From contig OX439040.1 of NCBI GenBank assembly GCA_949317995.1, positions 58,190,089-58,254,088 on the forward strand: a stretch of 64,000 nucleotides of DNA, given 5' to 3'. The notes beneath the pieces were generated by a model. The model did not search any database, had not been told where the DNA came from, and saw only the letters and a list, made by a program, of their open reading frames with translations. Each line of letters starts with the position of its first letter. The first letter of the stretch is position 1. Both the position numbers and the translations under genes were made by a program. Below are positions 1-11,947 of the stretch, in pieces. This DNA is from Acholoe squamosa (Eukaryota; Annelida; Polychaeta; Phyllodocida; Polynoidae).

Positions 1-18
1 AATTTAAATATGTTTCAG

Positions 19-400
19 GCTTGTCGCTCGATCGACCTCCAATTTGATCTGCACACTAAATCCGTTCAACAATTTAAACCCTGGGCCAAAGTTGAATATG
101 CGATCAGTGTCTTTATGGGACTGATATACCTTCACTGTACACATCTATGGCAGGTTTCCAGGCTACAATAGAAACTGTTGACTGTGCATAAATTGTCTAT
201 CGCAGGCTCCTTCAAGGCTATTTCTGATGCTCGTACTCCTTGGCAAATGCCGAAGCCGTCCTTCTTCTAGTGGGTGTCTTTGTGATGGCCGTATTATCGC
301 TTGCTTCAAGCAAAATTGATCTCTTCTACTTCATAGTAAATGCACTGGCACTGGTTCTGGGTTATGCCTTTGATGCTTGGGTGTGGCGAATGAGTATATA
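19..400 (+). other. possible exon(s) of an unidentified membrane protein
   Basis: Two open stretches lie close together. Positions 14-172 are open in one frame after a TTTCAG acceptor-like site. Positions 228-512 are open in another frame and begin with two strongly hydrophobic segments (VLLLVGVFVMAVLSL, then LFYFIVNALALVLGYAF), after which the residues look non-coding. The hydrophobic part could be an exon with two membrane passes ending near 395-400, but no clean acceptor precedes it. I do not recognise the family, and neither stretch shows the PAQR motif expected of the missing first exons of the next gene. It may be the end of a previous gene or chance. Confidence 0.2.
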
Positions 401-512
401 TAAATTCCAAACGCTGCCATTGGTAAATAATAAATACACCTACGTTCAACTGCACACATCTAATCTTAAGGCCAAATCCCACAATGCGAAAATAGTTAGA
501 AAATCCTTGTGA

Positions 513-1624
513 TGTAGGATATGTTGTTATTCAGCTGATATTTAGGGTGATATTATTGTCCAAGGAAGTCCAATAACAGCTAAGAACCCTTGCCAAAGTG
601 TTGTTATTTCAGGAGTGGACTACATCAAAAGTTTTTGATATTTTTCTCGCAAGAGGCCAGAAATCTCTGTGATATAGGGAAATTCCCTGTGATTTAGAGG
701 AAAACACGAATCTTTAGTAAATCAAAAAAGAGGTCTGTATATTTTTCATAAATCAGGACCCAAGTTCCACACACTATAGCCATAAGAATGTTGTACTCGT
801 GAATCAAAGTAGAAACATGTCAGTACAGAGATGAATATCATACATTTCCCTTCCCATAGTGGCTAGTAGTGGGGTTTGAGAAAGGTAGGAGTGGTATGGG
901 AACCCTTGTGAATTTTGTTTTTGACAAGACTCCAAGGCTGCCGACATCCAGAATCACTGGCGTTTTAGACCCATTTTTCGCGTAGTGGGAGTTGGCCTTT
1001 AGTAAATGCACTGGCAATATTGGATTTGAAACCTTAAGCCCTCCATCGAAATCTATGTAGGCCACATGTTGCTGATTCATCGTGCTCGAGGCCTTTGCTG
1101 TTCAGACGCATGAGTAACTCAGCAGTGCTGACACATCGCACCAGCCATTTGAGAATGAGAGAGGGCATAGCTATGCAGCCATATAAGGCTGGTGATGCCC
1201 TGAGTAGTGGAATCCATCCGATATGGGGTTGCATCGTGGCGGTTGAGACTGCATGTATTTGGTCAGTGTGCAATCCTGAGGGTTCCTATATGTGAAGTGT
1301 TTTCACCAAACCAGTCATATCTCGCATGTCCTAGACCAGAGGTAATGAGACCTACAAAACTAATGCTTTTTACCAAATATGGTTTATATGGTTGTTGAAT
1401 AGACAAGTATCTTCTCTCCAATATTGGCAAAGTTTTTATGTAAAAAAAAGAAAAGAAATGGGTGTATATCACCCAAATTAGACCATTGTGCCTGCCAGAC
1501 CAACATTGTCATATCCCAGCAAATTGTCGTTATCTGTCGCCATGATTGGTCATCAATGGTGACTCCTTTCTGAGTGATAACTCACTGCGTCATCTTTCGC
1601 CACTGTGTGTCAGTCTCACATGGC
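513..1624. other. intergenic or intronic DNA, nothing recognised
   Basis: Only short open frames occur here, and no motif, RNA gene or repeat structure stands out. It probably lies within an intron of the MMD-like gene, or just upstream of it. Confidence 0.4.
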
Positions 1625-2145
1625 ATGGCAATTTATCACAACAGTCACCAACATGATCTCACTCACTGCGTGAGTATGTGCCACCCCTTGTCATCCCTCA
1701 CAAAGCATGGTGACTTATCACCACCATCGCCATCATGGATCTAACTCACTGCGTGAGTATGTGCCACTGCCTGTCAACTCTCACTCAGAATGGCGGCTTA
1801 TCACAAGCATCGCCAACATGGATCTGACTCACTGTGTGATTATGTACCACTCCCGTGCCACTAGCATCAACTCTCACACAAAATGGCGACTTATCACTAC
1901 CATTACCAACATTGGTCTCACTCAATGCGTGAACTTGTGTCACTCCATGTCAATGCTCTCTAAGGATTGCATCATCTGTCACTCACTCTCACTCAGAATG
2001 GCAACTTATCACCACCATTGCCAGCCTTTGTCTCACTCAATGCGTGAATTTGTGTCACTCCAAGTCAATGCTCTCTGAGGATTGCATCATCTGTCACTCA
2101 CTCTCACTCAGAATGGCAACTTATCACCACCATTGCCAAAGTTGT
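1625..2145. repeat. degenerate minisatellite, 82-115 bp units
   Basis: Six successive units begin with ATGGYRACTTATCACMAC at 1625, 1707, 1790, 1883, 1998 and 2113, so the spacings are 82, 83, 93, 115 and 115 bp. Each unit continues with a CATCRCCAACATGG-like stretch and a TCACTCACTGCGTGAGTATGTG-like stretch. The last two full units are nearly identical over 115 bp, which points to recent duplication at the 3' side. The + strand frame open at 1707-2078 is a product of the repeat. Confidence 0.85.
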
Positions 2146-2540
2146 TGAGACAGCACCACTGTTCAACATGTAGCCTATCTAGGAAGTGTGGGCATGAAGT
2201 ATGAGTCCCATACTTATCAAATGTGCTTTGTTGCACACTGATTTCCATGTAATACTTTAGGGTTGAATCAAACAAGATTATATAGAGAAAATATCAATTG
2301 AATTTAGTTAGAGGTATCTCTAAAATAAAAGCAACTATCCATAAACACCTTTTCTCTGGTTACAGGAAAAATACATAAGGAAGTATCTACATGAACACCT
2401 TGTCTGTGGTTAGAGGGAAGATACATATGGCAATACCTTCTCTGGCAAAACATACATTGATCTGGCAGATGTGAGGCTGCATGATTACCAATGTCGATGA
2501 TCATGAGCTTTTCATCTAACAAGATCAGTGATCACTAGCA

Positions 2541-3130
2541 TCACTATCACTGGTGAGTCTGAGTGATCACCACTCTCGCCATCCCTGGTGAACCTGCGCT
2601 ATGACGTGGTGCGCATTTCATCTAGTGAGGTGAGTGATCAACTGCCTTGCCATCCCTGGTGAGTGTGAGTCATCACGATCCTCGCCACCCATGGTGAATG
2701 TGCATTATGGCACGGTGTGCGTTTCATCTAGCGAGATGAATGATCACCTGAGTGACCATCCCCCGTGAGTGTTAGTGATCACGATCCTTGCCATCTGTGG
2801 TGAACGTGCGTTATGACGTGGTGTGCATCTCATCTAGCGAAGTGAGTGATCACTCATGTCGCCATCCCTGGTGAGTATGAGTGATCACTCATGTCGCCAT
2901 CCCTGGTGAGGATGAGTGATCACTCATGTCGCCATCCCTGGTGAACATGCACTATGACGAGGTGCATGTTTCATCTAGCGCGGTGAGTGATCACCTGCGT
3001 CGCCATCCCTGGTGAGTCTGAGTCATCACCATCCTCGCCATCTGAGGTGAGGCCATGTGATCACCACCATTGCTATTCCTGGTGATCTTGTGCTATAGCG
3101 ACGTCGTGTTCCACCTAGCGACATGTGTGA
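2541..3130. repeat. minisatellite with 35-bp monomers in a 106-bp higher-order unit
   Basis: The core GCCATCCCTGGTGA recurs with GTGATCAC (a perfect palindrome) about every 35 bp. Larger units starting CCATCYSTGGTGAA and containing TTTCATCTAGCG begin at 2579, 2685, 2791 and 2932. The spacings are 106, 106 and 141 bp, the last being 106 plus one extra 35-bp monomer. The array ends about 130 bp before the acceptor of the exon at 3267. Confidence 0.85.
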
Positions 3131-3266
3131 GCCACTTCACACAGGTTGACAAGGAATCACGACAATTTGCTGGGATGTGATGTGATGCACCCTCCCTCAA
3201 GATTATTTCAGGGCTCAATTCTACATGCCAGTGTCTTGTAATGACAATGTCTTTATGTGCTTCCAG

Positions 3267-5277
3267 TTGATCATCTTACCTGCTATACTGGGGCTATATT
3301 GGATGCTGTCATTAACGACGACAGATGGACAGTACTGGTCAGCGTTGGTGTATGGAGCAGCTACACTGGCCTTATTTATCACGTCCACTACCTTCCACAC
3401 ACTCAGCTACCACTATGAGAAATATGGGTAAATAATCTTTATTTGATATTCAAATATTTCTAGACCAGCTCCAGATCCTAATTGGTTAATGGCCCCAGAA
3501 GATAATGCTAAAAAGGTCATGTAGGGACTTTTAGCCACATGGGCACTGACCTAGCCCCTGTTTAGCAAAATAAAAATAATGTTTGTTAAATATTGTGCAG
3601 GTAGCAGCTACCAGGTGGGGTATGTATCTACATTTTGATAGGTGAGATGATGTTGACTCCCCAAGCCTATTCAAACATGAAGGTACACTGACAACATCAC
3701 CATACACGATCGCCATCTGGTATCACAAAACTAAATTTAATATAGGACAGATCTCCTTCAAATGGTTCATCCTTCAATTGGTTCATCCTACCTCATGGGT
3801 TTACATTGTTAATATGAGATGAGTCGATCTACAAGTTTGACCGAGTCCTTTTTTTGTGTTTTACAGAACCTTAAGGGAATGTTTCCATTACGGCGACAGG
3901 GCGATAATATACGTGTTCATAGCAGCTTCATACACACCTTGGTAAGCATTTAAAATAAACCTTTCTTTCTACAGTAAATGGGTTTCTTTTGTACCACCTT
4001 AGATCTCAAGAACCCCAGTCAAATCCAGGTTACTGGTACTTCTTTAGAAATGGCTTGGTCTATCCATGTTCTTATCAATTTTCTATGGTATTTGAATGTT
4101 GTCTTAATAAGAAAATGACTAGTGCTGCATTTTTGCACTAGGGTACAACATATGGCTGCCCTCTAAAAGAGCCACCATGATATCCCAATACTCCAATCTG
4201 CATCATTAGGACTAATCAATACCAAGGTTAATTAAGGTTATAATAATTATATTATAGATTTTCTAATTATGTCTCAGAAGTTTTATGTGTAAAACATGCG
4301 GGTATGAATGTATCCCTATGTTATGATTATTTCATGTATGTCCCCCAGGCTTATACTAAAGGAATGTCACTCGTTCCTGGGTACGTTCACCTTATGGGTC
4401 GTATGGATTGCGGCAGCTGCAGGAATACTCTACCAATACACCTTCCATGAAAAGTAAGCGACTTTAGAGAGAGGAAATGAAATAATGAATTTCAGATCTT
4501 CTTAACAAAACTACCTCAGGATGTCTTTTAATTGTCTTTTTCATCTGAGCAATGATAATTCATCAGTTGAAGCTAGTTTGAATCCCACATCTTCTTTTTG
4601 TCCAGTTTGTAACATCCTACCATTGTTCTTTAACAATACCAATGGTTAACATAGAATCAATACCTGCGGTATGACATCTTACCATTTCTTTACAGATACA
4701 AATTGCTGGAGACTATGCTATACATAATTATCGCTGTGTGTCCAAGTATCATCATCATGGCCATGGTAAGTAAATATCTCAAGATCCCCCTGGTCAACCT
4801 GACACCATCTGAGTTAACAAACCAAGCCTAGAACCCTCCATCTTTTAACAGTGTATCTTTGTAAAATAATTTTGATATAATAAGGTATAACTTTGGATGT
4901 ATACATCCATGCTATACAGGTAATTGAATCAACGAGAAATGAATTAGACCAATAGAAATCCATGAGCTACCTTTAGTTTATTACAAACAGACACACACTG
5001 TACCACTAGAATGATGCTTTATTAGAAATGTCAATGAGTTAACATCCAATTCCATCTTTATGCATTGCAGAAGGAAACAACAGGCCTCTATGAGATGGGC
5101 ATAGGAGGGATGGTCTACATCATTGGAGTTATCTTCTTCAAGTGTGACGGCCTCATCCCATTTGCCCATGCCATCTGGCACTGCTTTGTGTTTGTGGGAG
5201 TTGTGTTCCACTATGTAGCTGTATGTAAGCACCTTCTAGGTACCAAGAATACTGTAGGTGTAGATATCCAGAGCTGA
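3267..5277 (+). CDS. MMD: PAQR-family membrane protein, MMD-like (3' five exons)
   Basis: Five exons join in frame: 3267-3427, 3867-3941, 4349-4453, 4696-4765 and 5071-5277 (stop TGA). Every intron is GT-AG and the phases are compatible (2, 2, 2, 0). Together they give 205 residues of a multi-pass protein of the PAQR10/11 branch. Visible family marks are STTFHTLSYHYE (conserved Ser and His), the Asp in YGDRAIIY, FIAASYTPW, YTFHEKYKLLE, FFKCDG and the C-terminal FAHAIWH. The His residues and the Asp form the predicted metal site of PAQR proteins. MMD proteins sit in Golgi and endosomal membranes and are linked to macrophage activation and Ras signalling in vertebrates. The first exon(s), with the E..N...H motif, were not found and probably lie upstream of the window. 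The gene converges on the SLC6 gene. Confidence 0.9.
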
Positions 5278-8200
5278 CAAGAGGGAATTTAACCTGATAT
5301 AGCATCACTCCCTTGTACTCACGCCTAATACAGAATTAAGCGCTGTAGTTATCATTATATCAGGGTCCTCCACAGACTTCTCTAAAGGAAAATGACAGGA
5401 GATTACCTGGCAAGGCAATATATGGAAGATGTAACTTGTACAGTGCACAAAAAGAAATATTCTTATAATAATGGGACAATAATTCTAACTGGACTTATTG
5501 GATTATGCTTGAAGATAGAGGTAAATCTGTGACCTTTTAAAAGTTATTGTACAGCAATGTTAGCTAAAATGGCAGTCATGCAGTGTGTGGAGCACCCTGA
5601 TCATGGTTACAACAATGGTCATGAATCATCCATTTTTTCATCCAACCGATAGTTTTGGGGCCGAATTGCATTTTAATCAACCAGCTGTATAGTAACTCTC
5701 TCAAAGGCTCAGGCGTGTCAGTGAACTGGCTGGGTTTTTGTGATTGTGATAATTAAGGGCCAAGAAGTACCATGAGAAAGGATCGAACCTGGAATCACAC
5801 AGCTTGCACCCTCAGGATCCCCTAAAACTGGATTTACAGGGCTTTACATTGTCCATCGTAATCAATGATTATGGCATCCAAATATAAAACCTACTGCCAT
5901 ACATCTGATCTCATCAGTCATCCCAAACTGTAGAATATTCTGATACATTTGCCACATAATCCAAGATGGGACATCAGTGGTAAACGATGAGGTAGTAACC
6001 CGAGGACAACTGTCAGTTTTAAATTTCGGCTCGAGAATTTTATTCAGCTTAAGGGAAACTGCCCAGTATCATGTTGTTGCCTAAACCTTTATGGACCCCA
6101 CGTTGCCTTGATGGATTTACTTGGCATCACATGGGCCACCGTGGCGTACAGATGCATTACCAATGGATACTTCATCGGTAATTGTGATAACCTCTATTCA
6201 AGCGTATTAACGCCATCATGATATATTCGTGTATCATAACATATAGATGAACCTCAAACCACGAGCATATACATGATATCCTCAAAATATTAGCACAACA
6301 TATATATGAAGGCGTTGAATGTGCATTAAGGGCCATTTCCAACTGGCAGCCGTCTCCCCATTGATATCATCAAAAAAGGTATAACGGAATTCCCACTGGC
6401 CTCGAAATTTGAGTTAGCACATGTTCAAGGTATATCCCTTCATACCCCATGCTCGGCAGCCATGGCGTGTTTGTATACATACATGTACTGTATACATATT
6501 ATTACATGCACTTACAAACTCATATAATTCAAACTAAGCTAATGTGATTGCTTCATAGCATCATTTTATTGTTACGAGCGATGATTTATTTTGTCTTATG
6601 TAATGCCAATAATGCCAAAACATATTCTGTTTGTAATAATAATCTAACTGATATCAGAAGTTCTATTAATTCTAGTTTGATACATGTAACCACAACGTTT
6701 GGGGTGAAAGGTGATTACGATTACTAAGTTGTAAATGTCCCATGCTGGAAGTGAGGAAATTGCCACTGCAAACATTCAAGGTCGTTTTATAATAGGAAGA
6801 AAAGATGAAAACACTACTATTTTTTCTGCCAAAGAAAGTAAAGGACCCATTGTGATAATAATTATTACCTATTTTTACCGGTGTCAAATAAATACCTATA
6901 TTTTCAAGTCTGATAAATAAATTATAAGAGTTTTGGTTTAGATCCAGGATAGTTTTAACAGTTCTTCCCTATCCATGATGTATATTTTCTACAGTAGAGA
7001 GGTGCTAAACGAGATTTTCTAAAGTTTTTGTCAATGTTTTCTATGCATTGTACATGGAATAGATCTAGCATAGCAATTTTCAATTTAGATATCTTCAGTC
7101 AATTAAATGAACAATTTCATATTTTTGTGATCCTAAATCAGGTGCTTCTAACGTAAGAATAAATGGACTAGATTAAGATCTTTGCAACTATATTTCCTTA
7201 ACTAAGCTTTGAATGTGTATTATATAGTCATAATAATTATTGCTAATAGTAGTTTCTCCCTTAGCTCGTTAAGGGATGTATCATGGGAGCATTGCGCTGA
7301 TGAATGATGGCGTCGACATTGAAAAGAAGTCTGCTAGATGTACAAAAAAGATTAACCTTTCAATCGATTTTTCCATGAAATCTACTTCAACCCACTATTT
7401 CTTGAAATTAGATGATAGTCGAAATCATTGTATCAGCGTTAGTGAAATGTTATATGAAGTCAACTATGATGACATGTATGTGCCTGTTGCCTGAATGTAT
7501 AATTTGAAAGAAAGAGTTGTGAATGATACATGAAATATGAGCCAAATGCCAACCATAAGCATGCATGTATGATGCAGGCTTCAGAGTATTTATTCTATTA
7601 GGATAACTGCGCAAATAGTTAGAAAATGTCCCAAATGTCATGTATCCACATTATTTATTTACAAATTCATTTATTTATAACATATAATTTATAATTCTCA
7701 GTGATATCTTTAGTCAGAATTATCACTGAGGTAAGATTTATGATACATCTAAGATATATCATAAATCCATCATGTAATATTCATTTTACATATGTATGAT
7801 AGCAATTTGACAGTGTAGAAGTGATGATGATGAGGACTACTGATTTACAAAGCAAAAACTCCCTATATCAAAAATTGGTTTGTGTTTGTATCAGAACTTT
7901 AGAGTAAGCACAAATTGACATAATGAGTTTAGTATTTATGTTCACATAAATTGTTTGCCTCTCTTAGCCATATAACCTGGGACCATGGCTGTATCTTAAT
8001 GTATAATTATTCAGATAAGGAGAGCACATATGTGTGAGGAAAAATCAAGTTTAGTGTAAATGTTATGAAACGTTCACCAACATGGACCCCAGGTGTCATA
8101 AATCATCATGGTGTGCAATATTTTACATTAATTTCATTGTTATTCTCCTTCACCAAGTAATGGTATGGTCACATCTATATATCTGTACCTGTACTTTGAT

Positions 8201-9810
8201 TTTTGGAAACACTGAAGCACCGCTGTATATCATTTTGGCACAGTAGAGTTAAGATAAAAGAGAAATCTCAGTTTAGCTCCTTACCTTCCAATGTCAGTGA
8301 TGTAATAGTAGAATGCATAATAATTATCTCTTATGTATATTTTTATGATGGATGAGCTAGTCAGCATTATATGGTTGTGGCTAATCTGTTATGCCAACCG
8401 ATAAAGAAGTCTTAACGTGGCATTCCCACCCAGGATCTATAAATTCTTACTACTGTAGTACTGTTCTAGTCAACAAACAAGGGATGCGTCAGGGTGACAG
8501 TGAAACTTTAAGTGTGGATTACAGTACATTTCCCTTATTTCTGACAGTCATTTGTGAGGTGCTACAAGTAAGCAGCATTGTGGAGCCATACCACCTGGTG
8601 GATATTTCATGTACTGAACTTCTTTTTGATCATGTGCTAGCGTTCCTCTCCAATTGTGATATTGTGTAGCGTACGTGGTGCAACAAGGGAAGTTGTATTT
8701 CTCCCTTTTATTTAATATGACAAGTTATACACCCCTCACTGTATGCTAACAGGGAAAGAATACATACACTGCCCATTGTTCATACTAGCTAGCATTTGGG
8801 TTTCAAAATTTGAAGACTAAATTTATAACCCTGATGTCCATGTATAACCAACTATTATGAGAAGATTCTGTAGAATTATAGGAGAAAGTACAATAATAGT
8901 AATTTCCATCCATCCCATATTTAGGGAATAGACCTTTCATAATAATCAACTCAGCTTTCTAACCCCTCAGAGTTGTAATCATAGTTTCTTCTTGTCAACT
9001 AAAAAGTTCTCAGGTTATAGAGTTTTGAATACATCATACAATTTTCTATCATTCTGAAGACATATAGCAGGCCTAGATCAGTTGTAAAGATTGTAGAATA
9101 TTGGGTCATCTCTGACCGGTTGTGAAGATCTTTAAGGGCGTTCTCTTATCAAAAATACACATCCCCTTTATCATAATTATATCTTTGCCAATTCTAATTA
9201 GACCATTTCTCCCCTGATGAGCTAGTGACTGTTATGGATCCTATACATTTGTATATTGATGTCGTAATGACGGGAGGCTGTCAGATCTTGAATAAAAGAT
9301 TGTTATTCCAAGTCACCATGTGTGTGCAATTTCTTTACCTCCATAAGCTGCATATGACATGTACCCCAAACACCCTCCCCTCCAAAGGCTGGGACTCAAA
9401 AACATAGTCCATAAGGCCAGACGGATTTGAGTGCCAATTTGGTGCAGTATACATCTAGCAGTATTTGTTCTGTATTGTTATTTACTTGAACAAAGAAACA
9501 TTACTTGACTGGACATCTTTGTTGCCAAGCTTTGCTTCAGTATCGTACCATTAGCTAGATGTAGAGGAGCATTAAAAAGATTATAGGAAACCTATTGGTA
9601 GTAGCTGATTATTTCTAACGCCAGGTAGCAGCATCATACAGAGAGGGTACTAGGTCAGTTTGACATGTCCTCATAGAATGAACATTAGTTAATTATATAC
9701 CCTCCCAAGATGGGTGCTAGGATGTCTAGCAAAGTAATTCGGTTTCCTTAAACACGCAGAAATCCAGTTCACTGCGCAAGATTGGCTCGCAGAACCCATA
9801 AACCTCTTAT
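5278..9810. other. 3' flank of the MMD-like gene, AT-rich
   Basis: No exon, RNA gene or clear transposon is seen. The start of the stretch should hold the 3' UTR of the MMD-like gene. AATAAA signals occur near 6888 and 6916 but are unproven. Confidence 0.4.
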
Positions 9811-10028
9811 TTAGGGAGTGATAATTTTTTAACAACAAGGACGCCCTCCCTCTTGAGGGGGTAAATTTTTGTTGACCAGGGATGAAAATCGTGCACGGAC
9901 GTGCCCTTTAAACCTACAGTAACACGTTGGGTTTTCCACTGAAAACAGGTGAAATTATTTTAACCCCCCATCAGAGGGGTTGAAAAAATTCTGCCCCCCC
10001 CTGTTGTTAAAAGATGATCACTCCCTTA
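9811..10028. mobile_element. MITE-like inverted-repeat element (218 bp)
   Basis: The ends are imperfect inverted repeats of about 35 bp. The left begins TTAGGGAGTGATAATTTTTT and the right, read on the - strand, begins TAAGGGAGTGATCATCTTTT; both continue AACAACA. Subterminal inverted matches follow (a TTTTTGTTGACC-like stretch on the left, TTTTTTCAACCC on the right). There is no coding capacity. Confidence 0.6.
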
Positions 10029-11947
10029 GGCTCAAGGGCTAATGTACTTTTTGTTTCAAATTTGGTTTATTCTCAGATACTGCAAGGTAGAGGTCCATAG
10101 TTTATGTTCAACATTAGAGCATATTAGTATAAGCTAAACAAAAGAACACCGTTATCATTTCAATGCACAATTTATTCAATTTTTCAAAAATATGTAAAGG
10201 TTTATGAGTAGTTTGTTTAGCAAAAATGTATAGATTTATGCCTTGTAATCATGATTTCTATATAATAATGAAGTACTATATGAAGTATTTACAAATGATG
10301 ACGTCTGTTTGTATAAAAGAAAATATCCTCTTAAAATGGACGGGACAGTTCATCAGCTTATTCATACATGAAAAATTAATTCCTCCAAAAGAAACGTTCC
10401 CCCTTTCTCTGTGTGATTTTTTTCTAACTACCACCCATACCTGTATGTACAAGTATAGAACCGAGTTGGCACCATAAAATCATATCTGGGAAAGCAATTG
10501 TTTCCCTTCCATGAGATTTCTCCAAAAATTAAGTATTGCATTATATACATACATGAGATAGATGCAGAGATCGATGTATAACTATTTACATAAAAATATA
10601 ACAGCCTGTGATGATGAAGATGATGGTCTCATGAGATCAATAAAATCCATCTAAGATGGAAATTTTCATCAGACCTGATGTTTGGCTAGATAGCAACTGG
10701 ATAGTTGGCCTAATAGATGTTTGGTAAGAAGTACATAAAAATGAAATGTTATAAAACATTCATGATAAATATCCAGTGAAAAAAACGTGATACCAAAAGT
10801 TCAAATATACAATCCATCATCTCTTGTAGGACCTACTGTATTAGGTCAGAGCATGGAGATCTATGTAATCAAGACTACCTCCTGGTTCAGTACATATGAT
10901 ATGTACAATGATTAAATATTCATGAAAATTTGCATCATAGAAATGCCATAGTCCTCAGCAAGACAGCTTATACCAACAGAGTTTTTCAACTCCATAGGTC
11001 CACCCCCTGTAATAGGTCTATAAGGGTAGGAGAAAAACTAATCTGAGGACTGATTTATAAAAATGGCCTATTGTCAAAATTGGAATGCCCAGTTCTTATT
11101 TCTCTACAATAAGTGTATGCTGTGACATTTGACTTCAGTAACATATATCTCTACACATTACATTGACAAGGTCATTGTCATTGAGAGATTTCCATAAGTG
11201 GACTAACTCAATTCTCCTAACCTCTCTCAAAGGACCTTAGCTGTCACCCTGTCACTTTCTAATAACTCTGTTTTAATGTCAGAATTGACAACAAGAGTAG
11301 TATCAGATGCTGATAAAATATTATATCCAGATAGATAGTTCCATATGAGTTACATTTGGGCAATGCCAATAACCAAAAACTGGCCAAAAGAGTCTTCACT
11401 CCATTTCAAGAGAACCATGGGGATCTTAAATGCCTAACTTACAGCATAACAATACTTGTCTCATGTAACTCTGTTATTTCATAGCCCAGTGATAAATCAG
11501 TCTATTTTGTTGTTTGTGGCTCTCACTCTAAAGTTTCATGCAATTGAGGTTTCACACAATATTACAGTAAAATGTTCCTCAGGAGGTGAATCCTTGACAC
11601 TTTATCTTTGACACAATGCAATACAGGTATCAAGCAAAGTGCAAACTATGTCCATAATCAGATAAGATATTTGACGAAGAAGCTATATCAGATATCTAAC
11701 TCAACTGATTCAGCCTGACAGAGTCGATTATCAGCAATCGACTTCTCTTCTCTGTAGGGCATATATCAATAGGTTAATTAATATACACATTATCCAAATC
11801 TGCTTAACCATAGGAACTCTCTGATAGGAACTCGTGATGACGGTATACGTGAAGTCTCATCCCATGTTCATTGCACCCTTTAAATGACCCTTTAAAGCTC
11901 ATATAGTGGAGGCTTCACTTTGTGAGCAGCTCATGATTTTCGCTTCC
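10029..11947. other. 3' flank of the SLC6 gene
   Basis: AT-rich DNA downstream of the SLC6 stop codon on the - strand. It probably includes the 3' UTR. A TTTATT near 10166 (AATAAA on the - strand) is a possible poly(A) signal but far away. No other feature is recognised. Confidence 0.35.

Noticed and set aside
1707..2078. 123-codon + strand frame rich in His and Ser
   Set aside because: It lies wholly in the 82-115-bp minisatellite.
2541..3130. Regular repeat with short spacers considered as a CRISPR-like array
   Set aside because: Units are contiguous and diverged, with no unique spacers, and the genome is an animal's.
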